Both the position numbers and the translations under genes were made by a program. A stretch of DNA of 40,217 bases from Clostridiaceae bacterium (GTDB taxonomy: Bacteria; Bacillota; Clostridia; Lachnospirales; Lachnospiraceae): assembly GCA_910575585.1 (NCBI GenBank), contig CAJTGF010000047.1, positions 1-40,217 of the forward strand, in the 5' to 3' direction. Every line of letters begins with the position of its first letter. Within the stretch, counting starts at the first letter, position 1. The notes below the pieces were generated by a model. It did no database searches. It was given only the letters and a program-made list of their open reading frames with translations, and was not told the DNA's origin. This document shows, piece by piece, positions 18,930 through 28,986 of this stretch.

Positions 18930-19805
18930 CTACTTCTTCCTCTTGCTGTCATTGTCAATATCCCGGTGTTCGATCTTTACGCCCAGCTCCTTATTTCCCT
19001 CCAGATGCCCGTAAAGGGCATTGGCAATGGTGACCGATCTGTGCTTACCGCCGGTACAGCCCACCGCGATGACCAGCTGGTTCTTCCCCTCCAGGATGTA
19101 GTTGGGCATGAGAAAATCCACCATATCGTAAAGCTTTAAGAGAAACATCTCCGCCGTATTGCCCTGCATCACATAATCCTGCACGTCCTTCTCCTCCCCG
19201 GTCCTGGCCCGAAGCTCCTCCACATAGAAAGGATTGGGCAGAAACCTGACGTCAAACACCAGATCCGCGTCGGCAGGGATCCCGTATTTAAACCCAAAAG
19301 ACAGCACTGTGACAAACAGGTTGCCGTAGCTTTTATCCTCCATGAAGATCTTCTCCAGCTCCTGCCTTAACTCCTTGGTCAAAAGCTTGCTGGTGTCAAT
19401 GATGATACCTGCCTGCCTCTTTAAAAAGGCCAGCTTCTCCCGCTCCCTGCGGATCCCCTGATCCACCCGGCCGCTTCCTGACAGCGGATGGCTGCGCCTG
19501 GTCTCCTTGTACCGCTTAATCAGCACCTGATCCCCTGCGTCAAGGAACAAGATCTCAAAGGGGACCGCCTCCGCCTTCCAGGAATCAAGGATCCCGTCCA
19601 GCATGGACAGATCCTCGCCGCTGCGAATATCAATGCCCAGAGCTACCTGGCTGCTCTTGCCCTGGCTGTCTAAAACCAACTGGGCAAACTTCTCCATCAG
19701 CGGGATAGGCAGGTTATCCACACAGTAATATCCCATATCTTCCAGCATTTTCAACGCCACGGTCTTGCCTGCCCCTGACATTCCCGTCACAATCACCAGC
19801 TTCAT
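18930..19805 (-). CDS. rapZ: RapZ/YvcJ family nucleotide-binding protein
   Basis: The 291-residue P-loop protein has Walker A GMSGAGKT (8-15), a DMGYYCVDNLP segment, Walker B-like LFLDAGDQVLIKRYKETRR, and the C-terminal GCTGGKHRSV motif that binds amino-sugar metabolites or RNA in relatives. In E. coli RapZ controls GlmZ/GlmS; in Bacillus YvcJ affects competence. The start at 19805 places the Walker motif at the family's usual position, with GGGGAAGGAG upstream. The longer open frame from 19904 is rejected. A seven-base stem (GCTGACA/TGTCAGC) follows murB in the 115-base gap upstream. Confidence 0.94.
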   Translation of the reverse strand: MKLVIVTGMSGAGKTVALKMLEDMGYYCVDNLPIPLMEKFAQLVLDSQGKSSQVALGIDIRSGEDLSMLDGILDSWKAEAVPFEILFLDAGDQVLIKRYKETRRSHPLSGSGRVDQGIRREREKLAFLKRQAGIIIDTSKLLTKELRQELEKIFMEDKSYGNLFVTVLSFGFKYGIPADADLVFDVRFLPNPFYVEELRARTGEEKDVQDYVMQGNTAEMFLLKLYDMVDFLMPNYILEGKNQLVIAVGCTGGKHRSVTIANALYGHLEGNKELGVKIEHRDIDNDSKRKK

Positions 19806-19920
19806 GGCCAATAACTCCTTCCCCTTTTTCCGGTATGTACCTCCGGCTGCCTTTCGGCTCCCGCCAAAGGCCCTTTTGTCCTGGAGCGTGTTTATCGCTG
19901 ACATCGCTCCCTGTCAGCTT

Positions 19921-20826
19921 CTATAGCTTTTTTACCTCCAGCTCCAGTTCCACCCCAAATTGTTCCTTTACCCGGCGTCTCACTTCCCGGCACAGCTCTG
20001 TCACCTGCGCTTCAGTGGCATTTCCCCGGTTAATGACAAAACCGCAGTGTTTCTCGGACACCTGGGCATCCCCGATCCGAAAGCCCCGCAGCCCCGCGTC
20101 GTCAATCAGCTTTCCGGCAAAATGTCCGGGAGGTCTTTTAAACGCGCTGCCGGCGCTGGGATACTCCAGCGGCTGCTTCTTTCGCCTTCTTGCGGCAAGG
20201 TCCTCCATCTTCTTATAGATCTCCTCCTGGCAGCCTTCGGCCAGCCTAAGCCCTGCCTCCAGGACCACGTACCCTTCTGCCGGCACCCGGCTTGTACGAT
20301 ACCCAAGCCCCAGCTCCTCTAAAGTCAGCGTCCTTACGACGCCCTGTCTATCCAGTACCCGGGCCCAGCAGATCACGTCCTTCATCTCAGACCCGTAAGC
20401 CCCGGCGTTCATCACCACCGCGCCGCCCAGGGTTCCCGGTATCCCGGCGGCAAATTCAAGTCCTGTCAGGCTCTTTGACGCCGCTGCCTTTGCCAGACGG
20501 GAAAGAAGGATCCCGGCGCTGGCCGAAAGGACTGCTTCCCCGTCTTCGGCTGCCTGCCATGACGCCAGCCCTTCCGTGGATATGATCACTCCCTCATATC
20601 CCTTATCGCTTACCAGCAGGTTGCTGCCGTTGCCTATGACATAGAAGGCCATGGATTCCTTTCTGCACAGCCCCACCGTGTCCGTCAGTTCCTTCTGTGT
20701 CTTCGGGGTCACAAAATACTTTGCCGGACCTCCGATTCGAAACGTGGTGTGATCTCTCATAGATTCCTCTGTCCTGACAGAATCGGCAGCCAGGACCTTC
20801 TGTAAACGCTCATGAAACTCTGCCAT
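19921..20826 (-). CDS. murB: UDP-N-acetylenolpyruvoylglucosamine reductase
   Basis: The 301-residue FAD enzyme reduces UDP-GlcNAc-enolpyruvate to UDP-MurNAc in peptidoglycan synthesis. FAD-binding segments include TFRIGGPAKYFV, VIGNGSNLLVSDKGYEGV and the GIPGTLGGAVVMNAGAYG signature. The catalytic PSAGSAFKRP with its serine proton donor and the C-terminal VSEKHCGFVIN follow. The short C-terminus without the extra tyrosine loop marks type II MurB, as in most Gram-positives. It lies 21 bases after hprK. Confidence 0.95.
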   Translation of the reverse strand: MAEFHERLQKVLAADSVRTEESMRDHTTFRIGGPAKYFVTPKTQKELTDTVGLCRKESMAFYVIGNGSNLLVSDKGYEGVIISTEGLASWQAAEDGEAVLSASAGILLSRLAKAAASKSLTGLEFAAGIPGTLGGAVVMNAGAYGSEMKDVICWARVLDRQGVVRTLTLEELGLGYRTSRVPAEGYVVLEAGLRLAEGCQEEIYKKMEDLAARRRKKQPLEYPSAGSAFKRPPGHFAGKLIDDAGLRGFRIGDAQVSEKHCGFVINRGNATEAQVTELCREVRRRVKEQFGVELELEVKKL

Positions 20827-20847
20827 CTTTGCCCCCCGAACTTCTGA

Positions 20848-21777
20848 TCACATCTTAGGCTTTGCCAGATTGGCCTGCACCCGGTTGTACAGCTCTTTGG
20901 CCGCGTTATACCCCATCTTCTTCTGACGGTAGTTAATGGCTGCCGTCTCCACGATAATGGCCACATTCCTTCCCGGCCGCATAGGGATCGCGTGGCACAC
21001 CACCTGATTGCCCAGAAACTCCGTGTACTGGTTCTCCAGCCCCAGCCGGTCGTACTCCTTATCCCGGTTCCACTCCTCCAGCTTTATCACCATGTCAATG
21101 GCCTGGGTATCCTTGATGCTCTCTACGCCGTACAAACTTCTAACGTCAATAATTCCTATGCCCCGCAGCTCAATAAAATGCTTCGTAATATCTGGAGCCG
21201 ATCCCACCAAAGTGTCATCGCTGACCTTCTGGATCTGCACCACGTCATCGGTCACCAGACGATGGCCCCGCTTTATCAGCTCCAAAGCCGCCTCGCTTTT
21301 GCCGATGCCGCTTTCCCCCATGATCAGCACGCCCTCGCCGAACACATCCACCAAAACCCCGTGGATGCTGATGCAGGGCGCCAGCTTTACGTTCAGCCAC
21401 CGGATGACCTCCGCCATAAGGGCCGACGTGCTCTGCTCCGACACCATGCAGGGAACGTCATAGTAATTGCACATGGCCAGAAGCTCCTCCTCCGGCATAA
21501 ACCCCCGGCTGAAGATCAGGCAGGGGATATGCTCCGCCAAAAGCCGGTCATACATCTCCTTCTTCCGCTCCGGCTCCATCTGCCGCAGATACTCCTGCTC
21601 CACAAACCCGATGATCTGCACCCTGTCCTTGTCAAAATGATCAAAAAATCCGGCCAGCTGCAGCGCGGGACGATTTACGTCCGGATGGGTCAGGACCGCC
21701 TTCTCCACATCAATCTCGGGAGTCATGTTCTTTAACTTCATCTTTTCTATCAGTTCCGCAATGGTTACTCCATACAT
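20848..21777 (-). CDS. hprK: HPr kinase/phosphorylase
   Basis: The 309-residue bifunctional enzyme phosphorylates and dephosphorylates Ser46 of HPr and Crh. It has the catalytic His139 in SIHG, Walker A GESGIGKS (154-161), the basic loop RLVTDDVV, and the HprK signature LRGIGIIDVRSLYG. The C-terminal VRPGRNVAIIVE-like segment reads MRPGRNVAIIVETAA. An upstream ATG at 21822 is open, but 21777 has AAGGAGAAGGG and gives the family N-terminus. The Crh-like substrate lies at 17665-17919 in the same leftward run. Confidence 0.95.
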   Translation of the reverse strand: MYGVTIAELIEKMKLKNMTPEIDVEKAVLTHPDVNRPALQLAGFFDHFDKDRVQIIGFVEQEYLRQMEPERKKEMYDRLLAEHIPCLIFSRGFMPEEELLAMCNYYDVPCMVSEQSTSALMAEVIRWLNVKLAPCISIHGVLVDVFGEGVLIMGESGIGKSEAALELIKRGHRLVTDDVVQIQKVSDDTLVGSAPDITKHFIELRGIGIIDVRSLYGVESIKDTQAIDMVIKLEEWNRDKEYDRLGLENQYTEFLGNQVVCHAIPMRPGRNVAIIVETAAINYRQKKMGYNAAKELYNRVQANLAKPKM

Positions 21778-21829
21778 AATTTTCCCTTCTCCTTTTCCAT
21801 TCTCACTGTCCCGCATAAACAATACCGCC

Positions 21830-23701
21830 TCACCGGAAGAACTGATACACGCTCTTTGCCGCTTTCCGGTTCATGCCAGGCGTCTCTGCCAGCTGTTCCA
21901 AAGTGGCTTCCTTTACCGCTTCCAGGGATTTAAACTGTCTCATCAACGCCTTGCGCCTGGCAGGCCCGATATCGGGAATATCGTCCAACACCGACTTGAC
22001 CTGCCCTTTGCCCCTCAGGCTCCTGTGATACTCAATGGCAAACCGGTGGGCCTCATCCTGTATCCTGGTAATAAGCCGAAACCCTTCCGAGTGCCTGTCA
22101 ATGGGAACCTCCACATTGTTATAGTATAACCCTCTGGTCCGATGATTATCATCCTTTACCATGCCGCAGACCGGGATCTCCAGCCCCAGCTGGGAAAGCA
22201 CCTCCAGAGCGATATTAACCTGCCCTCTTCCGCCGTCCATCATCAAAAGATCGGGAAATCTGGTAAAACTTCCCATCTCCTGATCCATGCCCTCTTTTTT
22301 CAGCTGCAAAGATTCCTTCATCCCGTGGGTAAACCGCCGGGTCAGCACCTCTTTCATGGAAGCGTAATCGTTAGGCCCTTTCACGGTCTGGATCCTGAAC
22401 TTCCGGTAATCGCTGCGCTTGGGCTTGCCGTCCTCATACACGATCATGGAGCCTACGGATTCCAGGCCGCTGGTGTTGGAGATATCGTAAGCCTCCACCC
22501 TCCTTATATGGTCCAGCCCAATAAGACTTCCGATCTGATTCATGGCCCCGATGGTCCGAAGCTCCTCCCGCTTGATCTTCTCTTTATCCTGGGACAGCAC
22601 AAGAGCCGCGTTTTTCTCCGCCAGCTCCACCAGACGTTCCTTCTGCCCCTTTTGAGGCACCACGATCTTAACCTTCTGCCCCCGCTTCGCCGTCAGCCAT
22701 CGGGTGATGACCTCGCTCTCCTCCGGCTGGATCTGCATCCACAGCTCCCTGGGGACAAAAGGCGTCCCGGAATAAAACTGCTTCACAAAGCTGGTGAGCA
22801 CCTGCTTATCATCCTCCTCGGCCCCTACGGCCACATGAAAATGATCCCTGCCGATGATCTTGCCCTCGCGGACAAAAAAGACCTGCACCACCGCGTCCGT
22901 CTCGTCCTTTGCCATGGCAATGATGTCCCGGTCCTCCATGGCGCTGCTGGTGATCTTCTGCTTCTGGGCCACTTTCTTTACGCTGCCAAGCAGCTCCCGG
23001 TACTCGATGGCTTTCTCAAAATCCATCCGCTGGGAAGCTTCTTCCATCTTCTGTTCCAGCATTTTCAGAAGCTTCCCGTAACGCCCGTTTAGAAACTCCA
23101 GGGCCTCCCCTATGGATCCGGCGTACTCCTCTTTGTCAATATACCCCTGACAGGGGGCGGCGCACTGTTTAATATGATAATTGAGGCAGGGCCGCTCCTT
23201 TCCCGTATCCTTTGGCAGGTTACGGCTGCAGGTGCGGATCTGGTACAGTTTGTGAATCAGATCCACGGTGTCATTGACCGCTCCCACGCTGGTGTAGGGA
23301 CCGAAATACTTATTTTTGTCCTTCTTCATGGTCCTGGACATCATAACTCTGGGAAAATCCTCGGATACGGTAACCTTTATATAGGGGTAGGCTTTGTCAT
23401 CTTTCAGCATGGTATTATACCTGGGCCTGTGTTCCTTTATCAGGTTACACTCCAGCACCAGAGCCTCCAGCTCCGAGTCGGTGATAATATACTCAAATCT
23501 GGCGATCTTTGACACCATCTGCTCAATCTTTGCCGTCTTTCCCCGGCTGCTCTGAAAATACTGCCGCACCCGGTTTTTCAGGCTGATGGCTTTGCCCACG
23601 TAGATGATCTCATCCCTGGCGTCATGCATAATGTAAACTCCCGGCTGCGCCGGAAGCTTTTTCAGCTCTTCTTCAATATTAAATGAAGGTTCCTGGTCCA
23701 T
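21830..23701 (-). CDS. uvrC: Excinuclease ABC subunit C
   Basis: The 623-residue nuclease makes both incisions in nucleotide excision repair. The N-terminal GIY-YIG domain shows [19 protein letters not shown]. The UvrB-binding UVR motif lies near 200-235 with [19 protein letters not shown]. The RNase H-like C-terminal nuclease has [19 protein letters not shown] and [13 protein letters not shown]. The protein ends in a helix-hairpin-helix pair ([32 protein letters not shown]). The start at 23701 is chosen because the upstream ATG at 23722 overlaps the GGGGAGAGG ribosome site region. Confidence 0.96.
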   Translation of the reverse strand: MDQEPSFNIEEELKKLPAQPGVYIMHDARDEIIYVGKAISLKNRVRQYFQSSRGKTAKIEQMVSKIARFEYIITDSELEALVLECNLIKEHRPRYNTMLKDDKAYPYIKVTVSEDFPRVMMSRTMKKDKNKYFGPYTSVGAVNDTVDLIHKLYQIRTCSRNLPKDTGKERPCLNYHIKQCAAPCQGYIDKEEYAGSIGEALEFLNGRYGKLLKMLEQKMEEASQRMDFEKAIEYRELLGSVKKVAQKQKITSSAMEDRDIIAMAKDETDAVVQVFFVREGKIIGRDHFHVAVGAEEDDKQVLTSFVKQFYSGTPFVPRELWMQIQPEESEVITRWLTAKRGQKVKIVVPQKGQKERLVELAEKNAALVLSQDKEKIKREELRTIGAMNQIGSLIGLDHIRRVEAYDISNTSGLESVGSMIVYEDGKPKRSDYRKFRIQTVKGPNDYASMKEVLTRRFTHGMKESLQLKKEGMDQEMGSFTRFPDLLMMDGGRGQVNIALEVLSQLGLEIPVCGMVKDDNHRTRGLYYNNVEVPIDRHSEGFRLITRIQDEAHRFAIEYHRSLRGKGQVKSVLDDIPDIGPARRKALMRQFKSLEAVKEATLEQLAETPGMNRKAAKSVYQFFR

Positions 23702-23754
23702 GTGCCTCTCCCCTTTTTCCATTCCTCTTTAAAACCCTCTGCCCTGCTATCGGG

Positions 23755-24312
23755 TCAGTCTTGTCCGCGCAGCCGCTTATTGTCAAATTTTTTCTGCATC
23801 TCCAAATACTGTCTTATCCGCCGGATCTGTTCTGTCATATCCCCTGTCCGTTTCGGCAGATCCAGCGCCTCGCACAGCGCGTCCACATCCTCCTGGGTCA
23901 CACGGTCCTCCATGGCCGAAAGGATCTCCAGCTTCACGCCAAAGTCCCTGGTATCCACAAATGACAAAAGCAGGGGATTTAAGACCTGTCCGGACTCTTT
24001 TTCTGCCTCCGGCCCCAAAGTCTCACCCTCTGCCCCGCCAGACTCCAAAGGCTTTTCAAAAACCTCTCCCGCCAAAGCGGCTTTATCCACCTGCTCAAAC
24101 CGGTATATCTGTTTTACATCAGGGTACTTGTCTGTATCCACCTTCCCCGTAAAATCGGCAAGGGGCCTGGCATAAACCCCGTAGGTCCCGTAAAGGGCCT
24201 GGTAGATGACCAAATGCTCCTCCGTCTCCGTGTGGCATGCCACAGCTATAACCTGATACAGTTTATTCTTAAAATGCCGATAGATCTCTCCTGGTCTTGG
24301 AGTATGCTCCAT
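23755..24312 (-). CDS. DUF1653 domain protein
   Basis: The 185-residue protein carries an N-terminal DUF1653 domain (about 5-65): RPGEIYRHFKNKLYQVI, then LVIYQALYG and YARPLADF. The domain is a small beta-fold often found alone; its biochemical role is not known. The remaining 120 residues are acidic and end in a charged helix (EQIRRIRQYLEMQKKFDNKRL). The ATG at 24327 lies within the GGAGGAAAAG ribosome site, so 24312 is the likely start. It lies between a lipoprotein hydrolase gene and uvrC with short gaps, so it is probably in the same transcript. Confidence 0.82.
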   Translation of the reverse strand: MEHTPRPGEIYRHFKNKLYQVIAVACHTETEEHLVIYQALYGTYGVYARPLADFTGKVDTDKYPDVKQIYRFEQVDKAALAGEVFEKPLESGGAEGETLGPEAEKESGQVLNPLLLSFVDTRDFGVKLEILSAMEDRVTQEDVDALCEALDLPKRTGDMTEQIRRIRQYLEMQKKFDNKRLRGQD

Positions 24313-24327
24313 TGTCTTTTCCTCCAT

Positions 24328-25707
24328 CTAAGCCGCTGCCCTGTCCAGTCTCCTGAACAATTGCCTGCCAAGTCCGTCAAGCCGCCCCACCGGAATCCCC
24401 GGCTGCGTATCCTCTTCCTTTGGGGATTCGCCGTCCGTTCTGGTCATATCCTGCACAACGACGCCGGACTCCCGGTCCTGGGCTTCCTTTGCCTCCTCGG
24501 CGCTCTTAAGTCCGCCCCAGTGGTAACGGCAGGCCGCGCTCCAAAGCATCCACTCATCGTAACCCGCGTCGTAAACCGCCTGGATCTGCTGCCGGATCTC
24601 CTCGTCGCCGTAATGGATATAGTGGTTCAGATAGGAAGCCGTAAAATCCTGGAGCCAGGGCCGCACCTTGGCCTGGGAGCCGTCTTCGTCCTTATGGCTT
24701 TCAAGCACTTCCCTGGACCCTTTCAGCGCCGCCAGAATGGTGTTGTAGGGCTCCATATCCGGATGGGCGATGCCAAAGTTGCCGTCCCCGTAGTGGGATG
24801 GATAGATCATAGGGCAGATATAGTCCAGATGGTTGGCCATATCCCCGTAGGACTGCCCCACAGAGTCGGAATCCACGCCGCTTTCGATAATGGCCCCGAA
24901 CACGTCCGCCGCCACGTACACGCCTTCCTTCTCCAGCTTCTCATGGGCATAGTCAATAAACTCCGTGATAATATCCGTCCTGCTGCGGCCCTGCATGTCG
25001 GCCTCGTCATAGACCACGCGGTTGACACCCTTTTCCGTGGAAAACCGGATGTAATCAAACTGCACCTCGTCAAACCCGGCCTCGTGGGCTCCGATCCCCA
25101 CCTCCACCAGATAGTCCCAGATCTCCTGCTTATAGGGATTCACCCAGGCAAGCCCCTTGCTGTCCCGGTAGATGCTCCCGTCCCCAAGCTTTAAGGCCAG
25201 TTCCGGCTTCTGCTCCGGCAGATACGGATCCCGAAACGCCACTACCCGGGCAATGGTATAGATATTATGCTCCTTTAAGGTCTTAATTAAACTCTGGATA
25301 TCCGGAATAAATTTTTTCACAGCGCCTATTTCGCTGACCATGGGAGTGTCCATGGAAAATGTGATCCTGCCGTTGTCATCTTTCACGTCAATGACCACCG
25401 CGTTGATCTCGGTCTCGTCGATCTGCCGGATGATCTCATCCATCATGGCCTTTGTCCCCGCCACATAGGCGGAAATATAAATGCCTTTTACCTTCACCGG
25501 CGCGCGCCGGGACTTTGGCCGTTCCGTGGTCACCTCTATCTCGATCTTCGGCGTCCCATCTCCCTCTTCTTTTGTCTCGGCTTCCTCCTGCCCTCTGGTC
25601 ACCACAACCGGCGGCGGGACCGTCGCCGGCTCCTCCCTCCGCTCATATCGGCTGCATCCGCTTGCCAACGCAACGCAGATCAAAAACAGGCTCAGTTTCG
25701 TCTTCAT
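24328..25707 (-). CDS. Putative glycoside hydrolase lipoprotein (DUF4015 family)
   Basis: The 459-residue protein has a lipoprotein signal (MKTKLSLFLICVALASGC, Cys at 18), an acidic linker, and a DUF4015 barrel from about 80. Visible blocks are VKGIYISAYVAG, INAVVIDVKDDNG, IYTIARVVAFRDPYL, a WVNPYKQEIWDY segment and AGFDEVQFDYIRF, the family's probable catalytic strand. YICPMIYPSHYGDGNFG follows. The family resembles alpha-amylase-like barrels and is labelled putative glycosyl hydrolase; the substrate is unknown, with a cell-wall or surface polysaccharide plausible. It is the first gene of the leftward run that continues through uvrC. Confidence 0.86.
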   Translation of the reverse strand: MKTKLSLFLICVALASGCSRYERREEPATVPPPVVVTRGQEEAETKEEGDGTPKIEIEVTTERPKSRRAPVKVKGIYISAYVAGTKAMMDEIIRQIDETEINAVVIDVKDDNGRITFSMDTPMVSEIGAVKKFIPDIQSLIKTLKEHNIYTIARVVAFRDPYLPEQKPELALKLGDGSIYRDSKGLAWVNPYKQEIWDYLVEVGIGAHEAGFDEVQFDYIRFSTEKGVNRVVYDEADMQGRSRTDIITEFIDYAHEKLEKEGVYVAADVFGAIIESGVDSDSVGQSYGDMANHLDYICPMIYPSHYGDGNFGIAHPDMEPYNTILAALKGSREVLESHKDEDGSQAKVRPWLQDFTASYLNHYIHYGDEEIRQQIQAVYDAGYDEWMLWSAACRYHWGGLKSAEEAKEAQDRESGVVVQDMTRTDGESPKEEDTQPGIPVGRLDGLGRQLFRRLDRAAA

Positions 25708-25786
25708 AGCATTTTTCCTCTGTCATCGGTATTTCTTTGATGTCTCGACTCTCACCATCTTACCACATCTTTGGCTTTTTGAGAAG

Positions 25787-26446
25787 CTATATGCCCTCCA
25801 AAATCCCCGTCACCTGGCTGGGATGATCCACAAGGTACTTCGGTTTGAACGCCTCCAACTCCGCCCGGTCACGGAATCCCCAGGTCACGCCCACCGTATC
25901 CATGCCTGCCGCGATCCCTGTCCGCATGTCGGTGTTGGTGTCCCCCAGATACAGACACTCTTTCCGTTCCACCCCCAAGGTCTCTGCCACGTACAGCGCC
26001 CCCGCCGGGTCCGGCTTTCTCTTTAAGCCCTCCCGCTCGCCTATGATCAGGTCAAAATACCCCGGCCCGTACACCATGTCAATATTCTTCACCGCCTGGG
26101 CGTGAGCCTTGTTGGTTAAGACCGCGATCTTTATGCCCCGGCCTTTCGCATACTCCAAAAGCTCCTTCATGCCGTCGTAAGCCTCGATCCGGTACAGGCA
26201 ATTTTCCGAAAACACTTCCCGGTACACAGCCAGGGCCCGCTCAAACTTCAAAAGCTCCAGATCCCCGCTGTACACCAGAGCCCGCTCCACAAACTTCTCA
26301 TATCCGTCCCCCACAAAGACCTTGGTGTGAGCTTCGTCCACAGGGCCATAGCCTATCCGCCCAAGGGTCAAATTGATGGTCCTGTTCAATGCGTAAATAC
26401 TGTTTATCAGCGTCCCATCCAAATCAAAAATACAGCATTTGTACAT
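25787..26446 (-). CDS. HAD-family hydrolase, phosphoglycolate-phosphatase-like
   Basis: The 219-residue haloacid-dehalogenase enzyme has motif I FDLDGTLINS near the N-terminus (catalytic Asp pair), motif II IAVLTNK, motif III with Lys in KRKPDP, and motif IV YLGDTNTDM. The helical cap between motifs I and II fits the PGP/Gph-like class. Substrate is not predictable. The start at 26446 has GGGGAGGAAG upstream; the longer open frame to 26635 runs through the promoter region and overlaps the divergent gene, so it is rejected. Confidence 0.88.
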   Translation of the reverse strand: MYKCCIFDLDGTLINSIYALNRTINLTLGRIGYGPVDEAHTKVFVGDGYEKFVERALVYSGDLELLKFERALAVYREVFSENCLYRIEAYDGMKELLEYAKGRGIKIAVLTNKAHAQAVKNIDMVYGPGYFDLIIGEREGLKRKPDPAGALYVAETLGVERKECLYLGDTNTDMRTGIAAGMDTVGVTWGFRDRAELEAFKPKYLVDHPSQVTGILEGI

Positions 26447-26504
26447 TTCGGCTTCCTCCCCACTGCCTGCCGTCCATTGGGGACGGCTAATTTCTACTCC
26501 CCCC

Positions 26505-26533
26505 ATATTACCATAATTGACGCCATTTCTCAA
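26505..26533 (-). promoter_or_regulatory. Promoter for the HAD hydrolase gene
   Basis: On the minus strand TTGAGA (26528-26533) and TAATAT (26505-26510) are 17 bases apart. It overlaps the rightward nfo promoter, whose -35 lies inside its spacer. Confidence 0.75.
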
Positions 26534-26545
26534 CCATGGTACAAT
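26517..26545 (+). promoter_or_regulatory. Promoter for nfo
   Basis: TTGACG (26517-26522) and TACAAT (26540-26545) are separated by exactly 17 bases. Transcription should start near 26552, about 50 bases before the nfo ATG. Confidence 0.85.
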
Positions 26546-26600
26546 AATATGGGAAAAAAACCGAAAAAAAATAAGAATTTTAACAGATAGGAGATACATT

Positions 26601-27437
26601 ATGTTAACAATAGGCTGCCATCTCTCCTCTTCCAAAGGCTATTTGGCCATGGGAAAGGATGCCGTAGACATAGACGCCAACACCTTCCAGTTCTTTACCC
26701 GCAATCCCAGAGGAACCAAAGCCAAGGCTTTAGATCCCACAGACATCGCCTCTTTTCTCGCCTGGGCCAACGATCACGGCATAAAAAAAATCCTGGCGCA
26801 CGCTCCCTACATCCTTAACGCCGCCTCCGCTGACCAGCATCTTAGAGAGCTTGCCAGGGATATTATGGCGGACGATCTCACACGACTGGAGCATACGCCC
26901 GGAAATTGTTATAATTTTCATCCCGGGAGCCACGTGGGCCAGGGGGCCGAAGCCGGGATTGCCCACATCGCCCATATGTTAAACCAGATCTTACAGCCTA
27001 AGCTCCATACCACCGTGCTTTTAGAGACCATGGCGGGAAAAGGCAGCGAGATCGGAAGGGAGTTTGAGGAGCTGCGGGAAATCCTTGACCGGGTGGAATT
27101 AAAAGACCGCTTGGGCGTGTGCCTGGACACCTGCCATGTATGGGACGCCGGGTATGACATCAAGGACCGCCTGGATCAGGTGCTGGGCCATTTTGACGCG
27201 GTCATAGGTCTTGACCGGCTGAAAGCCATCCACCTTAACGACAGTCAGAACCCTCTGGGGGCCCGCAAGGACCGCCACGCCAGGATCGGGGAAGGCTGCA
27301 TCGGCCTGGAAGCCATGGCCCGCATCATCAACCACCCCGCCCTGAAACACCTGCCTTTTTATCTGGAAACGCCCAATGAGCTGGACGGCTACAAAAAGGA
27401 GATCGCCCTTTTGCGCCAGGCCTTTGACCAGTCATAA
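26601..27437 (+). CDS. nfo: Deoxyribonuclease IV (endonuclease IV, AP endonuclease)
   Basis: The 278-residue zinc-dependent AP endonuclease of base-excision repair starts [14 protein letters not shown]. The TIM-barrel and metal-site motifs are visible: [79 protein letters not shown] and LETPNE. All usual zinc ligands are in place. AGGAG lies nine bases upstream. It is divergent from the HAD gene and convergent, with an eight-base gap, to the ABC-F gene. Confidence 0.96.
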   Translation: MLTIGCHLSSSKGYLAMGKDAVDIDANTFQFFTRNPRGTKAKALDPTDIASFLAWANDHGIKKILAHAPYILNAASADQHLRELARDIMADDLTRLEHTPGNCYNFHPGSHVGQGAEAGIAHIAHMLNQILQPKLHTTVLLETMAGKGSEIGREFEELREILDRVELKDRLGVCLDTCHVWDAGYDIKDRLDQVLGHFDAVIGLDRLKAIHLNDSQNPLGARKDRHARIGEGCIGLEAMARIINHPALKHLPFYLETPNELDGYKKEIALLRQAFDQS

Positions 27438-27444
27438 AAACAGG

Positions 27445-28965
27445 TTACAAAAAGACCGTCCTGGCTCCCACGGCTTTCTCAAAAGCCCTGTCATGCTCCA
27501 CGCACAGAAGGGTGGGCTTCCACCTGCGTATCAGCTGCTCGATCTGCATCCTGGAATAGATATCCATGTAATTGAGAGGTTCATCCCACACATACAGGTG
27601 GGCCTGCTGACACAGGCTGCCTCCGATGAGCACCTTCTTTTTCTGCCCCTCGCTGTAGGATTCCATGGGCCTGTCAAACAGTTCCCTGGAAAAGTCCAGC
27701 TTCCGCAAGAGAGCTTTCAGCAAGGTGACGTCCACCTCCAATTCCCTGGCATACGCCTCCAAAGAGCCTGTCAGATGGTCCGCGCTCTGGGGGATCCAGG
27801 AGATCTTTAATCCGCTGCCGACCAAAAGGTCACCGTCTGTTTTTTCCGGCATCTTTCCGGCAACGCGTTCCGCCTGGCCAAAAGTTTCCGCCAGGATCGC
27901 TTTCATAACGCTGGACTTCCCGCACCCGTTAGGACCGCAAAGCAGCAGGATATCCCCCCGGTTTATCTGAAAGCTCACAGGCCCGCACACCGCCCTGCCC
28001 TCATAACCTATGGTTAGATCTTTAGCTGTTATAAAGGTTTCTTTGTGGTACACAGCAGGCTCCAGACGCAGATCCTCCACGGTCTCCACATTTTTCAAAA
28101 GTCCGCTTTTTTCCTGGATGGCCTGCTCCTGCCTCCGCTCCAGATTCTTTCGCCGCTGCTGCATCCTGCGGGACTTCTCCCCTACGTAATCCCGTCCCCT
28201 CTCATAATTTACGGACTTTTTCCCGATCTTTGTGGATTCCACCTGATCGCCCCAGTTCTTTGTCTGAGATGCCGCCTGGCAAAGCCGACCGATCTCCTTT
28301 TTCAGCTGCTCCTGCTTCGACATCTCAAAAGCATCCTGCCGCTCCTTATTGGCATACCACGTGGAAAAATTCCCTTTCCGCACCTGGATATCCGTCTTGT
28401 TGATGGACAACATATGGTCCACGCAGGAGTCCAGAAACGCCCGGTCATGGGATACCAGGATAAACCCTTTTTTCTGATCCAGATACTCTCCCAGCAGTTT
28501 TCGCCCCTCCAGGTCCAGATGGTTCGTAGGCTCGTCGATCAAAAGAAACCGATTCTCCCTGGCAAACAATGAGGCCAAAAGCACCTTGGTCCGCTCCCCG
28601 TAAGACAGGGTGTTCATAGGCCGGTACAGCGCGTCCTCCTTTACATGAAGCTTGCCAAGCTCCCGCTTGATCTGCCAGAACTCCACATCCGGCATCATCC
28701 CCAGGATCACCTCCCGCACATCCGCCTCCTCATCAGGAACGGGAACGGGAAAGGGAAAATAATCAAACTCCACACTGGAAGAGATATTCCCCTCATATTC
28801 ATAATCTCCCCGCAAAAGCCTAAGAAACGTAGTCTTCCCTCTTCCGTTTCTCCCCGTAAATCCCAGCTTCCAGTCCGTATCGATCTGGAACGACACATGC
28901 TCAAACACCGGGGCGTAATTGTCCTCATAGGCAAATGACAGATCCGACACTTGAATCAATGACAT
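27445..28965 (-). CDS. ABC-F ribosomal-protection ATPase (Lsa/CplR-like)
   Basis: The 506-residue protein has two soluble ABC domains and no membrane spans. The first has Walker A GRNGRGKT (38-45), signature LSYGERTK and Walker B FLLIDEPTNHLD. The second has GPNGCGKS, SEGQKKK and VWDEPLN. The central linker (about 190-290, KERQDAFEMSKQEQLKKEIGRL) is the antibiotic-resistance domain. The N-terminus MSLIQVSDLSFAYE matches Lsa-type proteins, which displace lincosamides, streptogramin A and pleuromutilins from the ribosome. The second Walker B is relaxed (EPLNYMD). The start at 28965 is seven bases from AAGGAGG. A leader with a tiny ORF and a terminator precedes it, as expected for an antibiotic-induced gene. 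Confidence 0.88.
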   Translation of the reverse strand: MSLIQVSDLSFAYEDNYAPVFEHVSFQIDTDWKLGFTGRNGRGKTTFLRLLRGDYEYEGNISSSVEFDYFPFPVPVPDEEADVREVILGMMPDVEFWQIKRELGKLHVKEDALYRPMNTLSYGERTKVLLASLFARENRFLLIDEPTNHLDLEGRKLLGEYLDQKKGFILVSHDRAFLDSCVDHMLSINKTDIQVRKGNFSTWYANKERQDAFEMSKQEQLKKEIGRLCQAASQTKNWGDQVESTKIGKKSVNYERGRDYVGEKSRRMQQRRKNLERRQEQAIQEKSGLLKNVETVEDLRLEPAVYHKETFITAKDLTIGYEGRAVCGPVSFQINRGDILLLCGPNGCGKSSVMKAILAETFGQAERVAGKMPEKTDGDLLVGSGLKISWIPQSADHLTGSLEAYARELEVDVTLLKALLRKLDFSRELFDRPMESYSEGQKKKVLIGGSLCQQAHLYVWDEPLNYMDIYSRMQIEQLIRRWKPTLLCVEHDRAFEKAVGARTVFL

Positions 28966-28986
28966 ACACATTCCTCCTTAAAGCCT

